Assembly: GCA_021234155.1 (NCBI GenBank) | Contig: JAJEKV010000104.1 | Span: forward strand, 1,433,900 to 1,497,899 | DNA: 64,000 bases | Source of the DNA: Isoetes taiwanensis | Lineage: Eukaryota; Streptophyta; Lycopodiopsida; Isoetales; Isoetaceae | Direction of reading: 5' to 3' | Shown: piece after piece, positions 1-10,632 of the stretch | Position numbering within the stretch: position 1 is the first letter of the stretch | Layout: every line of letters starts with the position of its first letter | The notes under the pieces: generated by a model | Told to the model about the DNA's origin: nothing | The model's input: only the letters and a program-made list of their open reading frames with translations | The model's database searches: none | Position numbers and translations under genes: made by a program

Positions 1-216
1 TACAAGAATTTTTATACATTAGAATGGCTTGAGAAATATCATGGTGAACATTTATTCACCAATTTCTATGAGTTAAGACATAAGACGAATTGCCTAGTTT
101 TTTCTTAGAAAAAAGGTTGCTTTACGCAGAAGCAAGATTTTTTTTTATATATATCGTAGCCCATTTGGGGTTTGTACAAAACACACTAAAGAGATACCAA
201 AAGCTATTCTAAGAAA

Positions 217-260
217 CTAGGAACACTGCCCAGCGTTGCTGGGTATAAGCTGAGAACCTG
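217..260 (-). mobile_element. Helitron 3' terminus (minus orientation)
   Basis: Read on the minus strand, a hairpin CCCAGC-AAC-GCTGGG is followed about 10 bases later by CTAG and then a T outside the element. This is the canonical Helitron 3' end (hairpin plus CTRR, insertion between A and T). The same hairpin closes the elements ending at 18,280 and 31,733. The matching 5' end was not found in the first 3.3 kb, so the body is undefined; the pyrimidine tract and SBDS fragments that follow may be its contents. The terminus itself is directly visible; the extent is inference. Confidence 0.75.
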
Positions 261-1015
261 TAAATGTTACATTGTAGTAATGAAAGAAGAGAGCATGAAT
301 AACCCAAAAGTACTCCATTGTTAAAGTATTCGACATTGTTTCTCTTACCCTTTGTCATTTGCTCTACTCTGATCCCATCGATCCGAGACATCGGATCGCC
401 ATTCTAGAATGGGACGAGCATGCATGTTTTGCATGCATGCGGGCGGCGCATGCCCATTCTGGTTGGGAGTTCGCTATTTTAGGCGCGTTTCTGCATCGAC
501 TCCTCATCGGCGCTTCCTCTTCTCTCTCAGCAGTACCTCTTTCTCTTTGAACCCACCCTCCCCCCCTTCTTTGTTTATTATATTTGTCGCGTGGCACGCG
601 CGTAATCAGCCCCTCCACTTTGGGAGGTTTGTTTTTGTCTTGTTGTTTTTGTTGGTGATGTGCAGGTACAGGTTCGCGAGCGGCATCTGTTTCATTCGTG
701 GGTTGGGAGCGTTTTTTATGCCTTACGTTTGTCCAAGCCCCTTGCCGAAGGCTTATCACTAGGGTTTTTCCTCGAAAACCCGAAAGGGCGGGGTTTTTTA
801 ATCCCGGTGGTAAGCTTTCGGCAGGTACACTAGCCAAATATCTATTAGCATTGTATTTTTTGGGGTCCAAAGGATATAATTGGATTTTCCCTTTATTTTT
901 CGTGGGTAGTTTCGCATGTGTGCGGCTACCCACTATCCACCATTGTTGAAAATCTGCTGAGATGAATGAGAAGCCTATCTATGGCGGTTTGTTGGTTTCA
1001 TGCAAGTCCCATTCT

Positions 1016-1665
1016 AGAATTTTTTTCTCATTTTCTTTACACACTTCTCGTTTTTCTTCTCTTTTTTTCTCGTTTTCGTTACACGTTTCCTTTACTTTTT
1101 TTTTTTTCCTTTCTTCACACAATTTTCTCACTTTCCTTTTTCTTAATGGATCTTTCCCTTTCCCTTTCCCTCCTTTTTCCACCCTCTTCTTTTTTTCCTT
1201 TTCAGTGTGCTTTTTTCCCTTTCTTTCCTTTTGACTTTCCTTTTTCCCATGCAATTTGCAACATATTTTTCCTCCATTTTTTCCGATACGCCATTTCTGC
1301 TTTTTCCCACTCATTCCCTCTCCCCCCTTCTTTCTCTTCCCCTTTCTCTGTTCTTTTTCTTTATTCCATTTTCCATTTCTTCACCCTTCCCTTTTTCCGT
1401 GCCCTTTCCCCCTTCCCTTTTGTCGTTTCCCTCTTCCCCTTCTCCTCGTGCCTTTTTCTCAGGTTCCCTTTCACCCTTTCATACTTTCTCCCTCTTCTTT
1501 TCTTTTTCCTTTCCCTTTTCCTTTCCCTTTCCTTTTCGCTTTCCCTTTTCCCATGCCCTTTTTCCCTTTCCCTTCTCCATGTGCTTTGCTTGTTTCCCTT
1601 TTTCTCTTCCCTTTTCTTCTCCCCTCCACCCTTTCCATTTTCCCCTCTCCTGGTGCATTTTTGGG
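1016..1665. repeat. Pyrimidine-rich (CTTTCCC) low-complexity tract
   Basis: About 650 bases of almost pure C/T on the plus strand, built from degenerate runs of T3-6 and C2-4 with occasional ccatg or catgc interruptions. Its long open frames are composition artefacts rich in Phe, Pro, Ser and Leu. The same style of tract occurs at 41,756-43,470 and, as purines, at 56,040-57,650, in both cases inside Helitrons whose sense strand is the purine strand. Here too the adjacent Helitron end is in minus orientation, which agrees. Confidence 0.9.
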
Positions 1666-1830
1666 TTGCCCCTAGGGGGGCAAACCCTTGTTTATGTGGG
1701 CTAGGAATATGCTAGAATATCCCTAGGATATGCTGGTGACTGCTAAAAACTTATGATTGGCTGTAAATGCTAGGTCACTTCTGTTGGTGGGCAGCCACTC
1801 TCGAAACCGGCTAACCGGAGAGGTAATTCG

Positions 1831-2519
1831 AGACCACCATGGCCGCAATAGTCCCTTGCAACCACCATAGGGCAGAAACATCTCACTAACATCGCAATGG
1901 TGCATCTGAAGAAACATGGCAACCGCTTTGAGATAGCTTGCTTCAAGAACAAAGTCCTTTCATGGCGGTCTGGAGTGTATGTTACTCCCTTTTCCTAATA
2001 CGAAGAAGAAAATAAAAGAAGCAAGAATCATACCTTAACCGGTTTCGCTCTTTGTGAACTGCAGGAAAAAAGGATTTAGATGAGGTTCTTCAATCATGTA
2101 CTGTCTATTCGAACGTATCCAAGGGGGTCCTAGCCAAGTCCAAAGAGCTTCTCCAAGCTTTTGGAACCACGGATGAGAACAAAATTTGCCTTGAGGTGCT
2201 AGGTCTTAGTTTTTACGTCAGAATCATGACAAGTTATACATTTAAATCACAGAGATAAGTTCGCCCTTAGACATTTTCCGAGGTCAATCAATCTCTCACC
2301 AAATACGATCTTGATAAAGCTTTATTATGCAATGATGAACGTTATGTTTGTGAGATGATCATGACCAAGACCGCCAGATTCATTTAAAATTGACTATGAT
2401 ATGTTCTCTTACATGTGACTATGTATTGATTCTTGAGAAAGGTGAACCGCAAGTGGCTGGAAAAGAAAGAGAAGCACAATTATCAAGTCAATTTCGCGGA
2501 TATAGCAACAACTATTGCA
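1831..2519 (+). pseudogene. SBDS: SBDS ribosome maturation factor, N-terminal exon fragments
   Basis: Three coding blocks match the FYSH domain of SBDS, the factor that works with the EFL1 GTPase to release eIF6 from 60S subunits. Block 1 (about 1,873-1,977) reads LTNIAMVHLKKHGNRFEIAC and onward to WRSGV, ending at a plausible GT donor. Block 2 (2,065-2,204), after a GCAG acceptor, reads DLDEVLQSCTVYSNVSKGVL and continues to ENKICLEVL. Block 3 (about 2,427-2,518) contains GEPQVAGKERE and SSQFR. The start region has a stop and frame change near 1,850-1,870, an A-run frameshift opens block 2, and one extra base lies after SSQFR. The central and C-terminal SBDS domains are absent. It is a broken gene fragment, probably captured or retained by the neighbouring Helitron; that last point is inference. 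Confidence 0.85.
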
Positions 2520-3471
2520 TTTATTTCCCTTGCAGCTTGCAAGAGCTTAGCCCTGAGTATTGATGTTGTTTTGGAGTTGGAAGATTTAAGAAAGAGCAAC
2601 GCCTACCTTCAAATCCCCAAGAGAAGACTGTAGCATGGCCCAATGTTAACTTCGAAAGTGGAAAGAATTGCTACAAAATTGAAAGAATGTGCGAAAGCGT
2701 ATGATGCTTTCGTAAGGTAAATGCTTACATGATTACATCATTATGTTTTAAGAAACCACCTCATAAACATGTATGGAAAATGTGGGACTCTCGCATGATG
2801 CTCGCAAGATGTTTGATCTGATTAAAAAAGGACTTGGAACATCATGCTTTCTCGCATTTGTTCAAAGATAGACAAATTTTGAAATATGTGCTAAAAATGC
2901 AGCCCTTATAGAAGGCCCTTATTTGTTTGAAGTGAACCCACATAGTTTTGAGGGCATATCCTGAGCTTTTTGGACTGGCTCATGTACTTTGGTCTATTTC
3001 ACCCATTTGTACTATGAATTTGAAAAATATATACCTAGCATCTTTTATAGGTTGTTCCCTGAGCTTTCCAATGCATGCTCATGTTTAGGAAATGGAGCTT
3101 TCTTCTTAAAGTTACGACCCTATTACTACTCTGCTGTAAAACTAGACCAGCAAATGCAATTTGTCATATTTGACATATTTAGACTAGGAATTTGAGAACT
3201 ATGTGCCTAGGAGCCCAAGGGAAGTAAGAAGGATATTCCACCAAGCTCCATCGTAACAAGAAGGGGACCGGTGAGTCAATATTTGAGCTCAAAATTGCAT
3301 CAAAATTCAATTTCATTTTCAGATTTGGGAGCAGATCTGGGTTCTAATTCTTAGATCCAGGAGGTTTTGATTCCATTTACCGATCTAGAAGGTAATCGAA
3401 TTTCGTTTTTCAAATTGAAGGGAGATTCAATTTTGTTTTTCCAATTTCAAGAAACCCAAGAAGAGGCAGAG
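2520..3471. other. Unassigned stretch upstream of gypsy element 1
   Basis: From 2,536 to 2,720 there is a plausible exon (acceptor ccttgcag, donor near 2,718) encoding a charged helical stretch ending with KLKECAKAYDAF, which I do not recognise. The rest is A/T-rich with no clear gene. The leader of the gypsy element should begin here, but no 5' LTR copy of the 9,259-9,732 LTR and no tRNA-type primer site was seen. The 5' end of that element is probably truncated. Confidence 0.4.
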
Positions 3472-4761
3472 ATGGCTGTCTTACCACCTATGGTATGGGG
3501 TTTTCAGACAATGGAGATTCCAAAGTTTGATGATCTGGTGGATCGGGATCCTTTGAAGCATATTGTGAAGTTTGAGAGGTATTGCCAGCAATGTAAGTTA
3601 CCGGCTGCTGATTACTTGCTTTGGTTTCATAGTTCTTTGCAAGATTCAGTGGAAGAATGGGCACAAACGCAGCCAGATACCATGACATATCAGGAATTAA
3701 AGGAAGCTTTCATTGCTAATTATCAAGAAGTTCATGGTAAGGATAAGACTATGGAAAGGTGGACCAATTTCACACAAAAGGAAGATGAATCAATTAGAGA
3801 GTATAATCAGAGGTATATTGCGGTTCTCAAAGCCGTGGTTCATTGGAAGATTGCAAGGAGTGATGAAATGGATATTCAATGGTATGTGAAGGGGCTGAAA
3901 CGAGCTATTGCTCATAAGATGAAGGCCAAACAGCCTACAACATTACTAGAGGCACAAAAGTATGCTCTCAAGGCTGAAGATAAGTTGGGATACATTCACG
4001 AAGTTGCTGCTCCAGAGCATAAAACAGAGGATATTGCAGCCAAGATTTCTAAGCTTACAATTGGTGAGAAGCCAAGGGAGGTGCAATTTATTACTTGTGA
4101 GTATTGTGGGTCTATTGGACATTCTGATACTACATGTAGATTGCTGAAATTCTGCTCAAGATGCCAAATAAAGGGCCATAATGATCAAGAATGTAGGGAG
4201 AAGAGATTCTTTGAGAGGGTCAATCCGGTATTTGCTGTTATGCAACAAGCACCACCTATTCCTATTCAACCAATGCAGGCAGCACCTATCATACCACAAG
4301 TTCCAATGATGCCACAAGCTCCAGTTGCCCAACAAGTTCCAATGGGTTCCACACCAATGGTGCAGCCAAAACAGAGATGGTATCCAAGTAAGGCTCATTT
4401 ATATTGCAAGTTATGTGATAAATTCAAGCATGATGAAACTACGTGTTGGAAAATCCATGGGAAACCAGAATGGGCAACCAACAAGTATCCACCAAAGCAG
4501 CAAGTGTTTGAATCAGTACCTCTTCCTAATAATGATGTTCGCATTCAAGATGCAAAGTACATTGATAATCCTCAAGTTAAGGCTCTTATTGAGGAGCTTA
4601 AGAAGCAAGAGAAGGCAAAATCAGTAGTAAATTGTGGATTTGTTGAGGTGGAGCATGACCCATTTCAAAGAAGAAGAAGAGATTGGAGAAGCAAATGCAG
4701 TTACAAGATCACAAAAGGTGGTTCAAGAACCAAGAGTAGTGCCAATTGCGGAGAAGACTAA
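3472..4761 (+). pseudogene. Gypsy 1 gag (capsid and zinc knuckles)
   Basis: The ATG at 3,472 (gcagagATGGCT) is preferred over the in-frame ATG at 3,367. The first 200 residues form a Retrotrans_gag capsid domain with the usual helical, Trp-rich pattern (WFHSSL, EEWAQ, DIQWYVKGL). Three cysteine-histidine knuckles follow: CEYCGSIGHSDTTC, CSRCQIKGHNDQEC and CKLCDKFKHDETTC; the last is aberrant because K replaces G before H. A Met, Pro and Gln-rich linker separates knuckles 2 and 3. The natural frame shifts at the GAA/AGA repeat near 4,669-4,680 and continues as EANAVTRSQK in another frame to 4,858. The protein normally packages element RNA in cytoplasmic particles. Confidence 0.9.
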
Positions 4762-4829
4762 GACCTCTTTTCCAAAGGCTTTGAAGAAACAAGCTTTGAA
4801 GGTGTCAGCACCTAAGAAGGTGCAATTGA

Positions 4830-5939
4830 ATGTGCTGCCTACGCAGTTTCATCTATAGAAGAAAATCAGCCCATAGTGATGCCCCCCCGGTGGATGAGGA
4901 AATTCAAAATGAAGATGATGTGATCAGCCAAGTTTTGGCCACTAAAGTTACACTTACTCTTGAGCAATTGATGCATTATTCTCCAAATTTGTTGCAAGAG
5001 TTAGGGGGAAGAACAAAATCAGAAATTTCAGTCCAACAAATCATATCAAATGATACCGACAAGAGGAGAATGGAGCCACCAGCCCGGTAATCCAAGGATC
5101 CTGGGCCATTTCTTTGTGATGTGAGTATTAATGGATATCTAATCAAAGAGGCCAACATAGATACCGGCAGTGGAGTAAATGTAATGCCTTACCACATAAT
5201 GCTTCAAGTTGAATTGAAAATGATGGAACCGACAACTATGATGCCTAAAGCATTCAATCAAATGAAGGTGCAGCCTATGGGAGTCATAAGAAATGTTTTA
5301 TGCAAGGTTTATGAGGTGGAAGCAATCTTGGATTTCATGGTTTTGAAATTTCCAGAGAGTGTGCATGCTGAAACTTACACTTTGTTGCTGAGTCGTACAT
5401 GGTTAGATGCCGTACAAGCCGAGACTTCATGGAGGAAGCGTGAAATGAACATCTTTCAAGGGGAACACAAGGTTACTATAGATCATCCTCTGAAATCAGC
5501 AAAAGGTACCTTTCTTTGCAATCCTTCTTTGAGCAGCCCACAGTTAGAAATCGGCAAAGAGAATGCTATGGTGTCCGGGCAGCAAGGTCTTAGTTGTTTT
5601 CATGTCTTGGAAGTGGGTGACAAGGAAGATAAGACTTTGTACAAGTGGTTAAAAGGTACCCAAATTTCAGAAATATGTCATTTACAGCAGCAAGTTGCCG
5701 ATAAGTATATCCAAAGACTTGAAAGTATTGGTGAAGATGAGTTACAAGAGACTCTTGTGAACATGCAGGAAGAGTCCATTCAAAGACCCATTGGGGAGAC
5801 TTTATTCCAGCAAGGAATTGATCAAGATCAAGTAGAGATGCTGATTTTGACATCAAGCATGGATGGGGTAAACAGAAATCAGCCACTATACAAGTACAAG
5901 CAGCTTGGTGGCATGTGCACATTCTGGAGGATGAGGTAA
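4830..5939 (+). pseudogene. Gypsy 1 protease region
   Basis: An aspartic protease core is seen at about 5,155-5,175 with the motif NIDTGSGVNVM, in which D-T-G is the catalytic triad of a retropepsin half-site. The frame opens near 4,830 after a frameshift around a C7 run (4,884-4,890). It is cut once by TAA at 5,088-5,090, which would be CAA before a C to T change. Downstream of the core about 250 residues of linker lead to a Ser/Pro/His repeat. The protease would mature Gag and Pol. Confidence 0.85.
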
Positions 5940-6150
5940 ATCAGATCAGTCCATATTCACCACAGTCATTACAGTCACCACATGCACCAAATTCATCACA
6001 ATCATCACATCCACCACATCAATTACAGTCACCACAGTCATCACACGCACCACATTCATCATTGTCACCACATTTACCACAATCACCACATTCACCACAT
6101 TCGTCACCACACTCACCACCTTCATTACAGTCACCACATTCAGTCAAGAA
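5936..6150 (+). repeat. TCACCACA-type repeat encoding a Ser-Pro-His tract
   Basis: About 200 bases of irregular 6-9 bp units of the type tcaccaca/tcatcaca sit between protease and reverse transcriptase. In the pol frame they encode repeats of SPHS, SSQS and SPPS. A similar CAC-rich repeat recurs in the 3' LTR at 9,367-9,445. Such an insertion between protease and RT is unusual and was probably made by slippage. Confidence 0.85.
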
Positions 6151-6169
6151 CATCAATATTTCTCAAGGA

Positions 6170-7642
6170 AATCAAGAAGAATTGGTTACTATTGGAGGAG
6201 ATCTTACTCAAGAGGAGGAACGCGATTTGATATATCTATTAAGAGAATTCAGGGATGTTTTGGAAAGAAATTACAAAGAATTGAAAGGCATTCCACCAGA
6301 GGTTGTGGTGCATACCATTGATTTGAAATAAGGATCAAAACCAGTCCAATAAGCTCAAAGGCGAATGAGTCCAGCAATAGAGGAGCAAGTAAAGGTTGAA
6401 GTTATGAAGCTTTTGGAGGCGGAATTTATTGTACCAGTGCCAAATTTAGATTGGATCAGTTCTATTGTCCCAGTGAGAAAGTCAAATAACTCAATCCGAG
6501 TATGCATTGATTACAGGGATCTCAATAAAGCTACCAAAAGAGATCATTTTCCTACACCATTCATAGACACTTTATTGGATATTGTTGCAGGAAATCAGGC
6601 CTATTCTTTCTTGGATGGGTACTCAGGATATAATCAGATCCAAATCTATCCACCACATCAAGCAATGACGGCTTTTCGAACACCTTTTGGCATCTATGCT
6701 TATAAGGTATTACCTTTTGGCCTCACAAATGCTCCAGCCACATTTCAGAGAGTTATGACATATGCTTTTCATGATATTTTAGACTTTTTGAGAGTCTTTA
6801 TGGACGACTTGACAGTGTTTTTGAATCCAAGAAGGGATCACTTGGATCATCTCAGAAAAGTTCTTGAAAGATGTCGATTGTATGGAATAAGTTTGAATCC
6901 TGCTAAGTGTATTTTCTTCACTAGAGGAGGAAAACTATTGGGCAATTATGTTTCAGAAAAGGGATTACAAGTGGATCATGGTAAGATTGCAGCCTTGGAG
7001 ATGGTAAAACCACCTACAAATGTATCCCAAGTGAGAAGTTTATATGGCCAACTCAGTTTTAGTAGGAGGTATTTGCATAATTTTGCTAAAGTAACCCAGC
7101 CACTTGTGGATTGTATGAAGCCAGGGCAGCATTTTAGATGGAAGGAAGATGCTCAAGAAGCATTTGAATGGTGCCTTGCACAATTAAAAGAGAGAACTTT
7201 GCTGATTCCTCCAAGAATGAGTGAGCCATTTCATTTATTCTTTACAGTTTGGGAGCAAGCTTTGGCTGTCACACTATGTCAGAAAAATCAGCAAAAGCAT
7301 TATGATGTGAATTACTATGCTAGCAGGGTGTTAACTCCACAAGAGCAGAAATGGACTCATGTGGAGCATCTTGGGTTAGCATTGAAGTGGGCCTTGAATA
7401 AATTTAGACATTATCTTCTTCTTTCACAATGGAATTCAGCAAATGTACAGTATGTTTACATTCATATGGATGTGAACCCGTTGCCATGCATTTACAACAA
7501 GACTGTCCAAGATCCTAAGTTTACAAGATGGGCTCTTATCATACAAGAATTTGAGTTGAAATATGTTAAGATGGCTCAAGGAGCTCATAATCCAAGTGCC
7601 TATTTGAGTAGTGGTGCTGAAATAGAAGAGGAAACAGACTAG
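6170..7642 (+). pseudogene. Gypsy 1 reverse transcriptase and degenerate RNase H
   Basis: The RT carries the Ty3 signature blocks: VCIDYRDLNKATKRDHFP, FLDGYSGYNQI, AFRTPFGIYAYKVLPFGL, and the catalytic FMDDL at about 6,797-6,812. The thumb and connection follow (YGISLNPAKC, LYGQLSFSRRYL). In RNase H, the first catalytic Asp expected in the F-x-L-x-V-D-A-S block is replaced by Thr within HLFFTVWEQA near 7,230. Two TAA codons at 6,329 and 6,353 break the link to the upstream frame, and TAG ends it at 7,640. The domain order RT-RNaseH-INT is that of Metaviridae; RNase H activity is doubtful. Confidence 0.9.
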
Positions 7643-7798
7643 CAAGTAGCATTTCAGGATAATGGAGTATTACAAGGGTTCATTGAGACCGTGGATCTTT
7701 GATATGCCAATATATACAGGTATTTACAAGATCAGACTTATCCTTCATCATTTTCAAAGCAACAAAAACATGCTCTTAGAGTACAAGCAGCTGGTTAT

Positions 7799-8947
7799 GT
7801 GATGCACGAGGCTATTCTTTATAAGAGGACTATGGAAGGTCTCTTATTAAGGTGTGTTGCTGGTCAGCAAACTCATGATTTGTTGCAGCAAGCACATGAT
7901 TGTCAGGGGCATTTTGCAGCCAGAACCACAGCTAGGAAGATCCTTCATTGGGGATATTATTGGCCAACTCTTTACAAGGATACTAGAGACTTTGTTAGCA
8001 AATGTGAGAAGTGTCAAAGGCATAAACAATTGACAGGCCATAATAATATGCCATTCCATCCTATTTTGAGTGTTGGTCCATTTCATATGTGGGGATTGGA
8101 TTACATTGGGCCTATCAATCCTCCATCTTCCAAAGGTCATAAGTATATCTTGGCAGCCACATGTATGTTTACGAAGTGGGTAGAAGCAATTCCAGCAAAG
8201 CATGCTACAGAAAATACCACAGTAAGCTTTCTTTATCACATTTTGATTTCTCGGTTTGGTGTTCCAACCATTCTTTTGTCGGATCGGGGAACTCATTTCA
8301 TGGGGAAAGTAGTAGCTCAGTTAACAGAAAAGATTGGTGTGCAACATGTGCAAGCTTCTGCTTATTATCCACAAGGAAATGGGCAAGCTGAGTCTACTAA
8401 CAAAATTTTGAAAGCTATCTTGGTTAAAACAGTGAAGGATAATCAAAGAAATTGGCATGAAGCCTTGACAGGTGCCTTATAGAATTTCAGGTGTACTTAC
8501 AAATTGGCTACAGGATTTACACCATTTGAATTAGTTTATGGAGTGCAGGCTGTGATGCCTATTCATTTGGACATTTCTTTGTGTTCATTTGTGGAGCTAC
8601 CTTATTATGAGAATTTAGGAGAAGTTCCAACTCCAAATCAAGTACATAATAGGATGGATGATTTGTTGCAATTGCAAGAGATGAGACAAGAAGCAGCAGA
8701 CTTCAATATGAGGCATAAACAGAAAGTAAAGCTTATCAAAGACAAGTTACAGGTTGTCAATCCATTTGAGAAAGGGCAATTGGTGTTGTGCAGGACCACT
8801 AAGAAGCATCTATCCAAATTTCAAAGCCCATGGGAAGGCCCATTTCTGATTGATAAAGAGGTACCAGGTGGGGCTTTCTACTTGATGACTCCAGAAGGGG
8901 AATTGTTGCCTAATCAGAAATGGCAAGGATCTCAGGCCTTATTTTGA
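7799..8947 (+). pseudogene. Gypsy 1 integrase
   Basis: The zinc-binding H-H-C-C module lies at about 7,890-8,020 (QQAHDCQGHF ... CEKCQRHK). The DDE core shows D in WGLDYIGP (about 8,095), D in LLSDRGTHF (about 8,280) and E in NGQAESTNK (about 8,390). A TAG at 8,480-8,482 interrupts the block that normally reads ALWAYRTTYK. The frame continues to 8,947 through KVKLIKDKLQ and a GPF block. No chromodomain follows. The protein would insert element DNA; this copy is interrupted. Confidence 0.88.
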
Positions 8948-9250
8948 AAGAGAAGTGTTATTCTAAGGGATTCAGATTTGGCATAGCTCCAATTACAGAG
9001 AATTTGAGGAGAACTTTTGGGTTACAGCAGGTCATTTTTCTGTAAAAACAGATGGTGACAGTTCCATAATACACAATCTATCCTACAACAAAAGATGTGT
9101 TTCGGCGATACGAATCCAACGAGCTATGGTGCAGGTCAAACGAAGGTCTGGAACTCAAGATATCAGCTTTCAAAGTTTGCCACAGTTACAGAGGCTCTGT
9201 TTCATCACTGTCATTTTGGACCAGTTTGTTTGTATTAGTCATTTGGATTT

Positions 9251-9258
9251 GAGGAGGG
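9251..9258 (+). other. Polypurine tract of gypsy 1
   Basis: GAGGAGGG stands immediately before the LTR start TG at 9,259, the position expected for plus-strand DNA priming. Confidence 0.7.
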
Positions 9259-9732
9259 TGTAAATGTGTCATTTGGGGACATGTCCCAAGGACCATATGA
9301 GTACTTTTTGTTGTGGGTTCTCCGCCACGGAGTGGCACATTTTCCCACTGTGGTCGCCACTGTTGGGGTGGTCACCACTCACCACACTCATCACCACACT
9401 GCTCACCACTCACCACACTGGTCACCACACTGGTCACCACTCACCACTATTGAGGTGGTATAGGAGATTGTATACCGTATATGGAGGGATATACGCACAT
9501 GCACGCGTGCAGGATATTTGCACATATGCATTGTGGAGCCATCATGAGCATTGTATTATCTGAGCAGAGAGAGAGAAGAACAGAGAGACGGCGTATTGGG
9601 AGAGAGGATTTTGCTTGATATAGCTATGGAGATGATGATTCTTTGTGTTGTGCATTGCTTTGATCTGATAGATTGAGCTTGGATTGTTGGATTTTTCATC
9701 CTTCTTGCAAGGTTAGAGTTCAGGCTCTAACA
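9259..9732 (+). repeat. 3' LTR of gypsy 1
   Basis: A 474-bp segment opens TGTAAATG and closes CTAACA, directly after a polypurine tract. It holds a CAC-rich repeat, a TATA-like stretch near 9,465-9,490 and a purine-rich leader with agagagag. No second copy exists in the window, so the ends rest on TG/CA and the polypurine tract only. Sixty-one bases separate it from the copia insertion. Confidence 0.65.
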
Positions 9733-9788
9733 ATCCTGTTTCCAATTACTAAAACCATGATTTTCATATCCTCACTCTATCTGCCTAT

Positions 9789-9793
9789 TCAAT
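9789..9793. repeat. Target-site duplication of copia, left copy (TCAAT)
   Basis: TCAAT here matches TCAAT at 15,793-15,797, the 5-bp duplication typical of copia integrase. Confidence 0.95.
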
Positions 9794-10632
9794 TGTAAGG
9801 AATTTAGAGATGAGTACAAAGAAAAATCATTCACATACAACCATATAAATAATCCTTCTTTGTAAATCAAGTTCCAAATGCAACTTTGTTTCTTAATGAT
9901 TTAAGAAATCACATATCTTGACAAAACCCCAGATCATTGTATTTATGTCTAGACCAAACTCAAAGTTTAATCATATTCTCAAATTAAACTTTACACCTTT
10001 CCTTAGAAGAAACAATACAATTGATCATTATTCACTTCTTATTGTAGCAGAATAAACACTATATACCAGACCTTCAACCTTAGTTATTCGTGAAGAAAGA
10101 ATGAATCGTTATTCCTCCTGTAACTGAAAACTGTACAAAGCCCTATGATACAACTTCGTTATAATCTCAGCAGTCCGGCGGTGATGCCAGACCGCTAGCC
10201 ACTTTCCGGAAACAACCGGATCTGCTTGTGGCATTTGCATTGGACCGACAAGTCCATTCAAATCCGTTGTTGCCTCCAAGTATCTCGACATGCTTTTGAA
10301 TATTCCTTTATATATTTCAATGGTTCTAGGCCTTAGCTCAATGGTTAGCCATTAACCATATAGGTCCAATAATTACACTTAGTTCAATGGTTTATGAACC
10401 TATAGTTGCAGAAACAAGAAATATGTGCAGTGATCATGCACTTGCAAAACTCTGTTCTTCTCATGATCGTTCAACCTTAGAACATTCCCCTGCTTGCAAC
10501 ATTTCTCTGTTCTGTCACTTGTATACAGCTATCATCATTGTTTTCTCTCCATTGAATTTACTTAAGATAAAATAAGTAAATCCATCAAGATTATGATATG
10601 AACAACTTACATTCAACTTAATGCTTCTCACA
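9794..10632 (-). repeat. Copia 3' LTR (left in this window)
   Basis: This 839-bp LTR begins TG and ends CA, and no difference from the right LTR was found. It contains the last codons and the stop of the polyprotein, so the coding frame runs 15 bases into the LTR. Confidence 0.97.

Larger units (their letters stand above)
3472..9732 (+). mobile_element. Ty3/gypsy retrotransposon 1, decayed, 5' LTR not found
   Basis: Gag, protease, reverse transcriptase, RNase H and integrase follow in the Ty3/gypsy order on the plus strand. They end in a polypurine tract (GAGGAGGG, 9,251-9,258) and one TG...CA LTR. The coding region is broken by several stops and at least two frameshifts. Most stops (5,088, 6,353, 7,640, 8,480) could come from CAA or CAG by a single C to T change. 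No chromodomain is visible after the integrase. The element cannot be autonomous as it stands. Confidence 0.9.

Noticed and set aside
364-933. 189-codon minus-strand frame
   Set aside because: Basic, low-complexity product without conserved motifs; no splice or promoter support.
5946-6230. His-rich and Val/Met-rich frames over the TCACCACA repeat
   Set aside because: Alternative-frame readings of a simple repeat inside gypsy 1.
10109-10291. 60-codon frame found twice (also at 15,269)
   Set aside because: It lies in the two identical copia LTRs and has no codon or motif support.
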